64,000 nucleotides of DNA, taken from positions 18,610,187 to 18,674,186 of the forward strand of contig OX578284.1 in NCBI GenBank assembly GCA_951217055.1. The letters are read 5' to 3'. Below the pieces are notes generated by a model, which did not search any database, was not told the origin of the DNA, and was given only the letters and a program-made list of their open reading frames with translations. The position numbers were made by a program, and so were the translations under genes. Positions 11,567-23,604 of the stretch are shown here, in pieces (the stretch's first letter is position 1; the number at the start of each line of letters is the position of its first letter). Source of the stretch: Gerris lacustris. Lineage: Eukaryota; Arthropoda; Insecta; Hemiptera; Gerridae.

Positions 11567-12695
11567 ATTAGGTATACACAAAAATTCCAAAATTTTCCAA
11601 ATTCCTACTTACGTTTTTCAAATACTTAAGATATAAAATATATATTATTAATATGCCTGGCTATGCAGAAATTAAAAGATAAAATTAATTCATAATTTAG
11701 TTTTAAATTTTGTTTCTTTTGATTCAAATACTGGATAAATAAGGCTTCATATTCTTGAACATTCGAAGCATCATATATTTAAGAAATTGTGGTATCCATA
11801 AATCTTCTTTTTTTTAAAAAAAGAATTCATCAATTCCTTCAATATTATTCCTTCAACATTTGTCAAAAGTGTAAAATGTTAACTATTACTTATAGATCTT
11901 TATAATTTTAATATAAAAACTTAAGTATTTATAACATTTTTTTAATGAAACATTACATTAATCAATTAGAATTAGAAGCAACAAAATAATTTATTTTTGT
12001 TATAAGAGATAACATTTATTTAACAAAATGTTCAAGGTATGACCTATATCATTGAGTAGAACTTTATGGAATGATAATATGGAAACCAATATGTTGTAAG
12101 ATCGGCAATAAATATTTTGTTTTGCACACAAAAAAAAACTCATTGACAGCGACGTATTAAATAAATACTAAATTAAAAGCCCTAGAAGAAAGATAGAGAA
12201 AAAAATCTTATTAAACTAAAAATATGCCTAATATTACAATATTGATAATTAATATTAATATTATAATACATTATTTATTTGGTCAAAATAATACCTAAAT
12301 TTGTAAACAAAAAACTTATTTCTTACACAAATATGATCCTAAAATGAGTAGTTAATGCTATATTATTTTTACACTGTTTACTTTTATTATTATAAACAAT
12401 ATTTATTATATTTACAGATTTTATTTATTATTAACTAACACTTTTAATAAACATATTTACACTTATTCACATTGTCATAGAACAATTAAATCGTATATTA
12501 CTCGAAATATAATTATATATAACTCCTTATTGCATCCTTTAACTGATTTTCTTCATTGAGTTCTTCCATAAGTATCCTAAAAAAAAAAAAAAATTAATAA
12601 TAATAATAAAAATAAATTAAAACAAGAAAATATTAGTTAAAATAAATATATATATTATTGTAGATATGGGAGCGTCTATGGAGGTCATCTTAATG
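11562..12695. other. No gene seen
   Basis: Very AT-rich. No exon, RNA gene or element was recognised. Confidence 0.4.
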
Positions 12696-12750
12696 AATAA
12701 TATAAATTGTCTTACCACGTAAACTAGCTAATTTGTTTTTTTTAAATTAC

Positions 12751-12789
12751 AAAGCAGCTTTCAGCCTTCATAAGGCCATCATCAGTGCC
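12751..12789 (-). ncRNA. Hammerhead-like core, left arm
   Basis: On the minus strand CUGAUGA (complement of 12779-12785) is followed by U, a stem GGCCUU/AAGGCU with loop AUG, then GAAA. Stem I can form four pairs (GGCA with UGCU). The stem III segment after GAA reads AGC and lacks the usual U at 16.1, so self-cleavage is doubtful and the copy may be decayed. Confidence 0.45.
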
Positions 12790-12892
12790 GAAATGTAAAA
12801 AGAGGTAGAGATACAATACCGACATGAAGTAGAATGACGGACTCAATCATTAACTTTCCATTTATATAATGTAACTACTTCTTCCACATTCC

Positions 12893-12930
12893 GGCACTGA
12901 TGATGACCTTATGAAGGCTGAAAGCTGCTT
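12893..12930 (+). ncRNA. Hammerhead-like core, right arm
   Basis: CUGAUGA at 12897-12903 and GAAA at 12920-12923 flank a stem II with one mismatch (GACCUU against AAGGCU). It has the same unusual stem III as the left arm. Confidence 0.4.
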
Positions 12931-12989
12931 TGTAATTTAAAATAAATAAATTAGCCAGTTTACGTGGAGAGACAATTTATATTATTATA

Positions 12990-13980
12990 TTTATCAATTC
13001 TGAACTTTCGCAATTAGTACAGTCCCTAATAAAGGCCTTAAATGATGTCATTTTTGCATACATTTTATAGGAAAAGGGGGGTTATAATGTATAAGGTAAA
13101 ATTAACTACATAAAATAACAACATTAGCTACAACCATTAGTTATAACAAAGATTTTCATATTTCGAGCGAATTATACTAAAACACATAAAAAGGAAAATC
13201 ACGTTGCCAGTGCCACTTATAGCTGAACAGCACTTATATGCCATATAACACTTATATGCCTCCATGTAGTTTATTTAATATCTTTACTTTCTTTATTTAT
13301 TTGCCCATGTAGGCTTCGAACATTATCATTTTATTACTTTTTAGAAGGCATGTTTGATTCACGCTGCAGAACCCTAACAGACTCGTATATAAGTTATAGA
13401 TAGCTAAAGAGGCGTAATAATGGACGTAATCAATATTTAATTCTTCAACTTTGGTAAAAGATCATCTTCTATCATGGTTTTATATTCTGCAAATACAATT
13501 ATAGCAGTAATTAATATGTTATAACAATTCCTTTTAACAAATTTAAAATGAATGACTTTTTAAACTAAATTATGGATTTTAAAATTTAAGCAACTATAAT
13601 AATTTAACATTAATAATATGTACCACTATTCTTATTAAGCTAAGGTCATTTTCTTGTTGTATTCTAAAATTAAATTATTGATATTTTATACATATAAAAC
13701 TAAAATAATATTTATATAATTAAATATTTAAATATATTTATAATATTATTGTAGGATTTTTCACCAAGATTCTCACCTAAATATTATTGCTTTAAATTTA
13801 AAAGAGCAAATTTATTTGCCCTAAATTTTAAACATAATTTAGCAAGAAACACACTTTTAATAGCTATTTTCATAAATAGTTGGTTGTTTTGACTGAGATT
13901 TTGTGGTACCACTTCATAATTATGACTAGAGAGGTTAAAAAAGAAATACAACAATATTGTCACCACATTGTTTTTATAAT
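12990..13980. other. No gene seen
   Basis: AT-rich sequence without recognised features up to the single hammerhead arm at 13986. Confidence 0.4.
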
Positions 13981-13985
13981 TACAA

Positions 13986-14020
13986 GACGCGTTTCGACTT
14001 ACAATGTCATCTTCAGTATG
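13986..14020 (-). ncRNA. Hammerhead core with ACGCGU stem III
   Basis: On the minus strand CUGAAGA (complement of 14010-14016), U, stem II GAC/GUC with a seven-base loop, then GAA-ACGCGU-C (complement of 13986-13995). ACGCGU is self-complementary, so two such RNAs could share stem III. Stem I pairing is poor in this copy. It is a single arm, and no inverted partner was seen. Confidence 0.5.
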
Positions 14021-14290
14021 CGTGTTAACTTAGTAAGAGTGAATAAAGCTATTTTCATATTAACTTAATTTGCAAAAGTCATTAATTATTAATTTTTAAT
14101 AAAAAAATTAATAAAAAGTAATAAAAATTATTATAGTAATAAAATAATAATTATTAAAAAAAGTAATAAAATGACAATGGCTCGAAGCCTAAATTACAAG
14201 GGTGCATCATATTTAATATCAACAATTTAATTAATTGTTTAGACACTCAGTTGCCATATGTCAGCATTGTTTTACCATTAGTTTAGTTAA

Positions 14291-15274
14291 CCCTAGAACG
14301 CTAACCATATTTTTTAACCTCTTATGACTAACCTTGAGTCATATTGACTCCCTAATCTATTATACCCAGTTTTACTAAAATATATAGGCCTAATATGTAC
14401 AATATTTTTTTAACACGTTTTAGTGCTAGTTGATGGGACATTTGGGAGCTTTGTTTGCCATAAAAAACAATTTTTTCCTTTTAATTCCGGTTTTTCAATC
14501 TGGACTACTATTACATATCCGGTATTGTTATCTACCGGAGTGGTTTTATTTACTTTTTTTATGTAGCTTTTTTCTTTCCTTTCCTTTGGTTTTTCTATTT
14601 CGTAAATTGTTTCAATTAAAATATCATTTTCCTCATCATCGCTGATGGGATCAAAAAAGGCATTTTTTATTTTCAAATCAGGGTCCAAATCGCAACCGTC
14701 ACCATTATTGTCGAATATACGCTCTTTTTCATAATCGGTATCTGAATCGGTCATTTCCTTCATCAAGCGATAAATGTCGTTTGGATCATTGTATTTTTTC
14801 TCCATTATTTGACTATATTCATATTCTATTAACTTTATATAATTTAGACATAAAAAGACAAAAACAATATAACAATTTATACTTATAAATGAATAAATTA
14901 CAATCATATTACCTTTAATTTGAAATAATTATTGAATTAAAAGTTATATAATATCTAATTTATAAGATTTGAAATGGCCAAATAAACAATAACACGACAT
15001 ACTATTCTAAAAAATACTATTCTGCGTCAAAATTACCTACAAAAAATTTACGTGTAAGACTAAACAGGAGTCAAAATGACTCTGTGACTGCAGAAAAACA
15101 AACGATATGTCCTCTTTAGAATCATAAAATGGAACTGATAGAAGTGTAGAAGGGTCATTCAAGGGTGGAAGATAGCATAGCTGAGATGTGGGAGTTCTGT
15201 GTTTTACAGACACCGTGCATTCGTAGTTTTAAAAAAAATGGGAGACATTTTGACTCCAGGTTAGCTTTCTAGGG
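14291..15274 (-). mobile_element. piggyBac element, internally deleted (984 bp)
   Basis: TTAA lies directly outside both ends (14287-14290 and 15275-15278). The terminal inverted repeats are CCCTAGAACGCTAACC and GGTTAGCTTTCTAGGG, with subterminal TTGACTCC motifs. TTAA duplication plus CCCTAGAA-type ends is diagnostic of the piggyBac superfamily. The body is less than half of a normal element and keeps only the start of the transposase gene. Confidence 0.92.
14410..14805 (-). pseudogene. piggyBac transposase, N-terminal fragment
   Basis: An open frame of 131 codons from the ATG complementary to 14803-14805. An upstream in-frame ATG at 14907 would add a hydrophobic, Ile/Tyr-rich stretch unlike a transposase start. 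The protein is rich in Asp/Glu, as piggyBac N-termini are (SDTDYE, DDEENDI), and ends soon after a Trp-containing segment (GKNCFLWQTKLP) that resembles the segment just before the transposase core. The catalytic DDD domain and the C-terminal Cys-rich finger are absent, so it cannot transpose DNA. Both ends of the element survive, so it could in principle be moved by a related transposase. No intron is visible. Confidence 0.75.
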
Positions 15275-15279
15275 TTAAG

Positions 15280-16440
15280 CTATCAAAGTTATCAGATGGA
15301 CCAACAAATGATTTTTAATAAAAGGTAAGCACAACACTAAAATGTTTGATGAATTGTTATTTCCTTTCTTTCTAATGTAAACGAGGGTGGTTGAGCAATC
15401 ACAGTACTCGTGAAAAGAAGGCATTTTTGTTTTTATTAAATTTTCCCCGAATTTAAGTTTACAAACCCATATCTCTGAATACATCTTAACAGACTTAACA
15501 AGTAACAATTTTAGCTATTCCTCAAATAAGCAAGGTTGTACGGATGTTAAAAATACTCACACATAAGTCCACGGATTAAGATAAATTATTTATTAAATTA
15601 AGATATATTATTTATCTCAGTATTGTAACTAACTCTTATGTGTATTAAGAAAAAAAAATGATACGTACAATTAATGAGACACATAAAAACTACAAAAAAA
15701 TGATAATAAATAAATAAATATATATAGGCATGAAATAATGTAAAAATAATAAAACAAAATAATTTCAATCATTACCTTAAAAATACATATTATCATATGA
15801 AGAAAATTAAATGACATTTTTTTTTTTAGTTTAATTATACTAGGTAAATGCAAATGAATTTATAAAAACTCACCTTTCCTTAAATAATTCTGAACATTTT
15901 TAATAAAAATAATTGTCTCTTTAAAAATATGAAAGTTAAAAAAAAGGGAGAAAAGAAGTAGTAAAGTAAATAAATTTTAAGTGTTTGTGAAAATCTACAA
16001 TAGAAATAAGTTAAACAATATAATAGTATAATATATTCGTTATTAGAAATAAATAAAACGAAAACTGAGTAAGAAAGTTTTATTTGAAAAATAGAGTTAG
16101 TCGGAGAGAAAAAAGTATTTGAATAAGTAAACAAAATAGAATAAATAATAGGTTAAAATAAAATAAATTAATAATAATAATAATATGACAATTTCGTGTT
16201 TAAAGAAAAAAAAAAAAAAAACTTAAAACCCACAAATATATAAATTAAAAATGTCCATTAGGATATATAAATCTAAATTGTGTTTAGATAGAATATCAAA
16301 GTATTAAAATTAAAGTTATTTTAAATATTAAATATCTATGATTTTACAAAAAATAATTAGGAATGAAAATAATAAAATAAAATAAATTCAAACAGAGCAT
16401 TAGCTAATTAGGTTGTTTTTACCATAGATTCGAAAAACTA
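15280..16440. other. No gene seen
   Basis: AT-rich flank. Minus-strand open stretches at 15671-15853 and 15880-16134 are low-complexity Phe/Ile/Tyr strings from T-rich DNA, not proteins. Confidence 0.5.
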
Positions 16441-16442
16441 AA

Positions 16443-16561
<119 letters not shown>

Positions 16562-17282
16562 TCTATTCAAAAAGGTTTTATGTCAAAGCAGTTATGAAAT
16601 AATTTAAATCTTAAGTTATTCTTCGATATATCTATACGATTATTATATTATATAAAATATACTCATCAAATATTATTCTAATGCATTGAAACATATTAAT
16701 ATAAAAGTAAAATCATTAAGAGCACAGAGATTATCTGATGTAATAGATATAGATAATGAATATTTAAATTTGATTCAAAGCGGATGAATCTTTGATTTAA
16801 ATGAAATGGAATGGAAATGGATAATTTATAAATTAATAGAAATATATGAATAAGGGGATTATGTATTTGAAGGTATTTAGATAAATTTATAAATAAAAAA
16901 AACAGAAAGATTATTTAAAGCACATGATTTGATGATATATTAAAATTATTACGTGAAAGATATATGTTGAGAGGAAGTTTGCAAGAGAATATAAACATAG
17001 ATGCATTTGTTAGAAATATAATTAATTAAGAAATAAAAAAAAAAAATAACATGTAGAAAGAAAGAGGAAAAAAAACCAGATATTAATCCCTCAGATGATA
17101 CTCCCATTAAAATTATTAATACACATAATTTATTTGTCTAGTCTAACACATTATTTAGGAGTTTCGGGATGTCAAGCTTACATTTACTTATTATTCAATA
17201 TTTTGGCAAAATATGCAGTTAAAATCACTCCTACCTGGCGGGGTATCGAATTTAACCTCTCCACCCTTGTTAATTAACTGTA

Positions 17283-17922
17283 TTGCTTCCAAGCATACCG
17301 AAGGTAACAGAAGTTATGTGTTCGTTCTGAAGAACGAAAATATTGTATGAATCCGATTTCAAAAATTCTAAGGCAGAAATCCGTTTCAGACATCAGGGAA
17401 CATTTTGGTTCCGTGTCTGTCTGTCGGTCAAATTTTTATGAGATTTAAATGGTTTGTTGACAGACATCAGGGAACATTTTGGTTCCGTGTCTGTCTGTCG
17501 GTCTAATTTTTATGAGATTTAAATGGTTTGTTGACAGATATCAGGGAACATTTTGGTTCCGTGTCTGTCTGTCGGTCTAATTTTTATGAGATTTAAATGG
17601 TTTGTTGACAGACATCAGGGAACATTTTGGTTCCATGTCTGTCTGTTGGTCTAATTTTTATGAAATTTAAATGGTTTGTTGAAAGTAGGCCGCAGATAGC
17701 ACCAGATTAATTTCAACAGTCTGTGTTCTTAAACTTTTGCTAATTTCATACTTTAATTCATTTAAATATCAAAACAATTTTGACATATTAAAGAAAAGGG
17801 GGAAACAATTAAATAAATTGTTATCAATAATGGCTTGAAAAAGCATAAAATCACTACGTACGTGCTAAGTACGTGCTAGGATGCGAGGAAGCTATGTGTA
17901 TAATAGGCTGTCTATTTTTATT
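17283..17922 (-). repeat. Hairpin-headed repeat family A, reverse orientation, with internal tandem
   Basis: Read on the plus strand it starts at the hairpin head (GCTTCC...ACCGAAGGTAACAGAAG), then the GAAGAACGAAAATATTGTATG arm and the CAGACATCAGGGAACATTTT block, and ends GATGCGAGGAAGCTATGTG. The CAGACATC...GTTTGTTGA segment is amplified fourfold (next entry). Confidence 0.8.
17387..17682 (+). repeat. 74-bp tandem repeat, exactly 4 copies
   Basis: Each unit begins CAGACATCAGGGAACATTTT, carries GTGTCTGTCTGTCGGTC and ends ATTTAAATGGTTTGTTGA. The array lies wholly inside the family A copy. Unit 3 has GATATC for GACATC; unit 4 has several further changes. Confidence 0.95.
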
Positions 17923-18029
17923 AATTTCTCGGGAGGTAGATTTGTCCGATGAGATAAACAAACTTACATGGTTAAATTCGTATTTAAATTGACTACATTT
18001 TAAATTGTTGATTTACTAGAATAATTAGT

Positions 18030-18640
18030 GAACATTTGATTGACAAATATATAGTTGACTAACAATTGACTGACTAATTGTTAACTAATGACTGACTGAC
18101 TAATAGCTAACTAATGATAAAATAATTTACAGTTAACTAAAGATTGATTTGAATAATCTTTAATCAGAGAATATTTAATTTAGATTGAAACTGGACTGTT
18201 TTAATCATTATAATGAATTGGATTTGTGGTTTCAATCAGGTTAAGTAAGATGATGACCATCACTATTCACAAATACTTTTCTGTGAATAAGGAGAAAGTT
18301 AAGTTTTTGTCACGTAAGAAAAGTTTGTAGTTAAGTAATTAGACAATATATTAACATATAGTTAACTAATGATTGACTGACTAATTAGTTAGCTAATAAT
18401 TGACTGATTTACAGTTAACTAAAGTTTGACTTGAATAATCCTTAATCAGAGAATATTTAATTAAGATTGAAACTAGACTATTTTAATCATTATAATGAAG
18501 TGGATTTGTGGTTTCAATCAGCTTAAGTAAGATGATGTCTATCACTATTCACTTTTGTTTACTGTGAATGAGGAAGTTAAGTTTTTGTCACACAAGGAAA
18601 GTTTGTAGTTAAGTAATTAGACAATATATTATCAAGGTGT
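18030..18640 (+). repeat. About 300-bp direct duplication
   Basis: Two head-to-tail copies, each with ACAGTTAACTAAAG, AATCAGAGAATATTTAATT, GGATTTGTGGTTTCAATCAG, AAGTTAAGTTTTTGTCAC and GTAGTTAAGTAATTAGACAA. Each copy opens with short TTGACTGACTAA(T) iterations. The copies are about 90% alike. Confidence 0.85.
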
Positions 18641-18714
18641 TTGCTTCGAGTATAGTTTTAATTGTTTTACCAGTACTAACTAGTTGGAAGCAATTTAAGT
18701 TAATTTGTTTTACG

Positions 18715-18830
18715 TTGCGGCTTTGCGGGAGAGTCCCTAGATAGCCTTTGCTTGGTCCTTCTCTAAGGGCCTTCAACCATGGCCTTTTCCTAGGTCCTTT
18801 TCTAAGGCCCTTCAACCATAACCTTCTTCC
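18715..18830 (-). repeat. Short tandem of GGCCTT-rich units
   Basis: Three related units of about 35 bp with CTAAGG(G/C)CCTTCAACCAT(G/A). The minus-strand frame across it (18609-18815) reflects the repeat. Confidence 0.6.
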
Positions 18831-18839
18831 CTAATAAAG

Positions 18840-20985
18840 TTTAAATTAACCCTAGATCTAAGAGTTATGCAGCTCTAACAATCTAATTATAAGCTCAAAA
18901 TCAAAATAATAAATAAAATAACAGTAAATAAATTTAAGATTAATTGAAAAATGGATAGATTATAAAGAAAACAAGATAGGTACTTAATAAAATAATCATT
19001 TAATTATCATGTATCTACTAATATTTAACTCAATCATTAGTTCATTAGTAATTTCAATTTATTATCAGCTATAAAATACTGACAACGGAAAAAGTAAAAG
19101 AAATAAAATTATAAATATTTCACACTTTTCTTTTGTACTATATGACAATTAACCGAGAAAACTAGATAAGAATTGAATAATAATATTAAATTAAATAATA
19201 TATAATGAATGATGATATTAAATTAATATAGAATGAATTATGATATTAAATGAATTTAAATAAAATCATTTATGATAATAAATAAATTAATATAGATCGA
19301 AAAATAATATTAAATTAAATAATATAGATTGAATTATGATATTAAATTAAATAATGTAAAGTGAATGATGAAATTGAATAAATAATATAGAATGATTTAT
19401 GACAATAATATAGATTCAATAATATTAAATTAAATAATACATATTGAATAATGAAATTAAATTAATTTATGTAAAATGAATGATTATGTTAAATAAATTA
19501 ATGTAGATTGAATTTATAATATTAAATTAAATAATGTATGATTAATGATGAAATTAAATAAATTAATATATAGAGAATGATGATATTAAATTAATTAATG
19601 TTAAAATTTATTATGATATTAAGTAATTAATATATAATCAAAGATGGCATTAAATTAATTAATTATAGAATGAATTATTAAAGGCGGGATGGTTTATGAT
19701 TAATGTAATGTCATAAAAAAATATAATTATCTGGATCAATCGATATGAAATACATGGGCGTAGAATGATAGAAATTAGACAATACTCGAGTATTATTAAA
19801 AAAAATTGATTTACCATCAATATTTATTTATTTTATTATTAATATTATAAGTAATAATATTTATTATTAAACATATTTATTAAAACGATCCATTTAAGTC
19901 ATTCAGATAAAATTAGATTTTGTTTGAAGAAAGTGGTATTACATGATAGTAACACCAGCTGTGGACAAACAGTGAAACAGTAGTACACCAGTAGTGCACC
20001 CAGTAGTACACTAGTAGGGTACTAGTAGTGCACCTCTAGTATAGTTATTCTCACTATTTGGTTTCAACAATAATTAGTTGGATGTATATTCTACTTTTAT
20101 TTTAATCCAACATGTAATTTATAAAATATTTTTATTTTATTATATTTTTTATAATTTTATTTTGGTTTATTAAGTGATTGCATTTAAGACAGAAATGTGT
20201 TTTTTAAAGTTTTAAATTGTCTTCTTATATTAATTTTTAAAAAATAATAATTAGGGGAGATAACTTAAGGGAGTTGGTACGAAGAAAGAAAATTATAATT
20301 ATATAAAAATAAGAGGTTTTATTATTTTTTTATTTTTTTTTTAAAAATCTCAAGAAAATAAAATTGAAAATGATTTTAATAGAATTTAAGAGAATAACAT
20401 TATCAAAATGACGTTGTTTAAAATGTAATTGTTTTTGAAAAAAAAGAGAAAACCTAATTTTAAAACAAAAAAGTATATTTTTTTAACACTTCTAAAGAAA
20501 TAAATAATTTATAAAATGCTTTTACCTAATATTTAAAATGAATAGGAAACATGGCACTTAAAAAAGCAGGTTATTTTATCAAAAGGATTATAATTTTAAT
20601 AAAAAAAATATAAAAAAATACCATTTACAAATAGCAATTTTAAAGAATAGAAAACAATAAACGAAATATTTAAAAATACTAGTACAACAAATGTTAGTTA
20701 GAGTATGAGATGACACAAATAAAATTATAGAAGGAAAAAAGCGAGAAAATTAAAATTGAAAATATTTAAAACTATAATCGTAGTGGATATAATACTTAAA
20801 GTCTTTGATGTGACAATTTAAATATTAGAGGAAACTGTTAAAAGAAATGATAGAATGATTAGACTAGAACTAAAATAAACTATTTAAGGTAAGAATAAAT
20901 ATTGTTTAATTATTTCTATGCAATCATTTAACTAAATGTTAGTTAGAAAAAAGGGGGTAGAGTATCGGCTATTTGACTCATCTAT
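18840..20985. other. AT-rich stretch with degenerate tandem blocks, no gene
   Basis: From about 19190 to 19690 diverged units of the type GATATTAAATTAAATAATATA recur every 40-50 bp. At 19970-20040 there are CAGTAGT(A/G)CAC units. Nothing coding is recognised. Confidence 0.55.
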
Positions 20986-21009
20986 TCAACAACATGGTGA
21001 AATAGGTCG

Positions 21010-21380
21010 TCTCTCTGGGATTTTAACTTTCAGTTAGGTTTTCTTGCCTCTCAAGGATTTTACTTTCAGTTAGGTTTTCTTGCCTCACTGGGATTTTAAC
21101 TTTCAGTTAGGTTTTCTTGCCTCTCTGGGATTTTAACTTTCAGTTAGGTTTTCTTGCCTCTCAAGGATTTTAACTTTCAATTAGGTTGTCTTGCCTCTCA
21201 AGGATTTTTACTTTCAGTTAGGTTTTATTGCCTCTCTGGGATTTTAAGTTTCAGTTAGGTATTCTTGCCTCTCTGGGATTTTAACTTTAAGTTTGGTTTT
21301 CTTGCTTCTTTCGGATTTTAACTTTCAATTAGGTTTTTTTGCCTCTCTGGCATTTAAACTTTCAATTAGGTTTTCAACAG
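21010..21380 (+). repeat. 36-37-bp minisatellite, about 10 copies
   Basis: The unit reads TCTCTGGGATTTTAACTTTC followed by AGTTAGGTTTTCTTGCC. Variants alternate TCTGGG with CAAGG. Confidence 0.9.
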
Positions 21381-21477
21381 GGTGCTGCAAAAGGGATGTT
21401 TTAAGGGTAATAAATAACGGACGGAAGTGTAAATAAAAAAACATTTTTTATTTTTGAATTCAGTGGTAAACATTATA

Positions 21478-21703
21478 GTATTTCTTTAGATTGTTACTCT
21501 TCTGTGTTTATTTAGAATATAAATGACTTTGACTAAATAACTATTAAGATTAAGGGATGTTTATCCCAATGTACTTTGGTACAAAGGAATATCACACTTC
21601 TGTTTTAATAAGGGCAAATCTAAAAAACAGTCTAAAGAAGACCATTCCGAACATATTCTTTAGATTGTCCCCTTTTAAGGAGAGTAATAATCTAAAGAAG
21701 TGC
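21478..21703 (+). mobile_element. Mutator-like MITE copy
   Basis: Ends TTTCTTTAGATTGTTACTCT and AATCTAAAGAAGTGCC, with the family core GGGATGTTTATCCCAATGTA inside. The 9-bp target duplication is not clear in this copy. Confidence 0.75.
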
Positions 21704-21709
21704 CAAAAT

Positions 21710-22670
21710 TTTATTTGTAATCATTAAGATGGAAAAATAATGTCCTTTAGATAGCGGCTGTTAGCAATTAGCGGCTACTATAAGTGATTAAACATCACTC
21801 TTACCCTAATTAGGACTGAGGAAGGGGGATTAGAAAAGAAGTTAACGTCATGCTGCACAAAGCGATCTCTGCTTACGGCCGCTATCGAGGACATTATTTT
21901 TTTAATCTTAATGTTTATAAAATTATATTTACTACTGAATTTAAAAATAAAAACAGTTTTTCTCAATATACCTCTGTCAAGCCGGCCATACACGTTGAGG
22001 TATACTTGAGGAAAACCTGTGCAGTTTTACTGGAGCATGAGTACTTCAATGTATTAAATTATTACATAACTGTACAGTTATGATGTCTGGAACAGATTTC
22101 TGTCTCAAAATTTTAGAATTCGAAGGCAAAACCAATTTTGTTTTTCGAAATCATAACAATGCTTCCTTTACATTCTGTAAGCTCGGAAGTAAAATATATA
22201 AATATATATAGTAATATTAAATTAATAAATAAATAAGGTAAGGGAATCCATTTCAATAAGAGAATTCATAATGATAAAACCAGTTATGTCATATATCCTA
22301 ATGGTCATAGCACGTTAATACGTATAGAAGAAACGTAGAAGGAAATACCGTCTTAAATAAATTATTAACAGGTGGAATATAAATAATAAATAATCGAAGA
22401 AATAATTAATAGCTAAACATAAATATCTTTTTGAGGAACGAGTAAAATGTTTCTTTTTATAAGGAAATACATAAATTTAAAGATAAAATAACTAAGTAAA
22501 AATTTAAAGATAAAAAATAGATAAGTGAATAAGTTAATATAGCCGCCTTAAAAATTCACAAAGAATGTTGAAAGAAAGTTTAAGAGTAGATTTCAAAGTG
22601 TTTTAATATATCAAATGAAGTAGAAAAAACTTAATAAGATCAAGGAGAATGAGTTATATGTTTAGAATTT
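21710..22670. other. No gene seen
   Basis: AT-rich. The open frames around 21780-22080 on either strand overlap and show no domain. Confidence 0.4.
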
Positions 22671-22675
22671 TATTA

Positions 22676-22991
22676 CCGTATTGCTTCAAATAGAGGACGC
22701 ACGTTTTTCCGTTTTTTAGATCGCGAAAATCGGGATGCGTCCTCGAACTTTGCTATTTCTCTGGCAGTCTGTCTTACATCTAAATAAAGATTCAAATGCA
22801 CCATACATCTAAATAAAGATTCAAATGCGTTTTACATCTAAATAAAGATTTAATATTCCAACAATACAAGTTCTTAAAATAGAGAACGGAAGATTATTCC
22901 TTTGAAATAAGGCGCGTTTTAAATTCGATGCTGTTTTTTCCAAATATTTGGTTCGAAAATCGGGATGCGTCTTATATTTGATGCAGTACGG
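22676..22991. mobile_element. TA-flanked MITE, 316 bp
   Basis: The ends are CCGTATTGCTTCAAATA and (reversed) CCGTACTGCATCAAATATAA, both leading into GACGCA and CGAAAATCGGGATGCGTC blocks. TA flanks both sides. Inside are three copies of CATCTAAATAAAGATTCAAA. Ends and TA duplication fit the IS630-Tc1-mariner (pogo-like) group; the family is inferred. Confidence 0.7.
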
Positions 22992-23219
22992 TAACTATAC
23001 GATTAAATAGTCGATAATTAAAAGAAACAGATTTCTATAACCTTAATTAAATGTTATGTGAATCAATGAATTGTCATGAGAATAGTAAATGAGAAAGAAT
23101 TATAAAAATAAAAACTTAATAAATAAATTTAAATGTTAGTTTCGATTTAGAATAGAATAAAGGTTCTTCATGTTAAATTAAAATTCTTTAAGTGTCAAAT
23201 TTTAAATTATTTCATGACT

Positions 23220-23600
23220 ATACCCAATAATGTCTTAAATGAATAAAAGACAGCGATTATACCCAAATATGTCTAGAATGAATAATTAGGTGAAGGTTAT
23301 ACTCAAATATGCCAAATGAATAACAAGATTACGATTATGTCTAAATATGTCTTAAATGAATAACAAGATCACGATTATCCTCAAATATGTCTTAAATGAA
23401 TAACATGGCCGCAATTATACCCCAATATGTCTTAAATGAATAACAAGGCAGCGATTATACCCCAATATGTCTTAAATGAATAACAAGGTCCAGATTGTAC
23501 TCAAATATGTCTTAAATGAATAAAAAGATTACGATTATGCCCAAATATGCCTTAAATGAATAATAAGGTCTAGATTACACCCAAATATGTATTAAAAGGC
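23220..23600 (+). repeat. About 40-bp minisatellite, 9-10 copies
   Basis: The unit contains AATATGTCTTAAATGAATAA and a variable (G)ATTATACCCA linker. Divergence rises toward both ends. Confidence 0.9.
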
Positions 23601-23604
23601 CACA

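Larger units (their letters stand above)
12698..12985. mobile_element. Palindromic Penelope-type repeat with hammerhead-like cores
   Basis: The arms (about 12698-12790 and 12890-12985) are inverted copies, each with a GTAAACT(A)GC block, TAATTT, AAAGCAGCTTTCAGCCTTC and a CTGATGATG core; about 100 bp of unrelated centre separates them. Inverted terminal copies are known for Penelope-like elements, and no GIY-YIG or RT sequence remains here. The GAAAGCTGCTTTG and TGGAGAGAC blocks are shared with the repeat at 61490-61770 and partly with the single arm at 42360. Confidence 0.65.
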
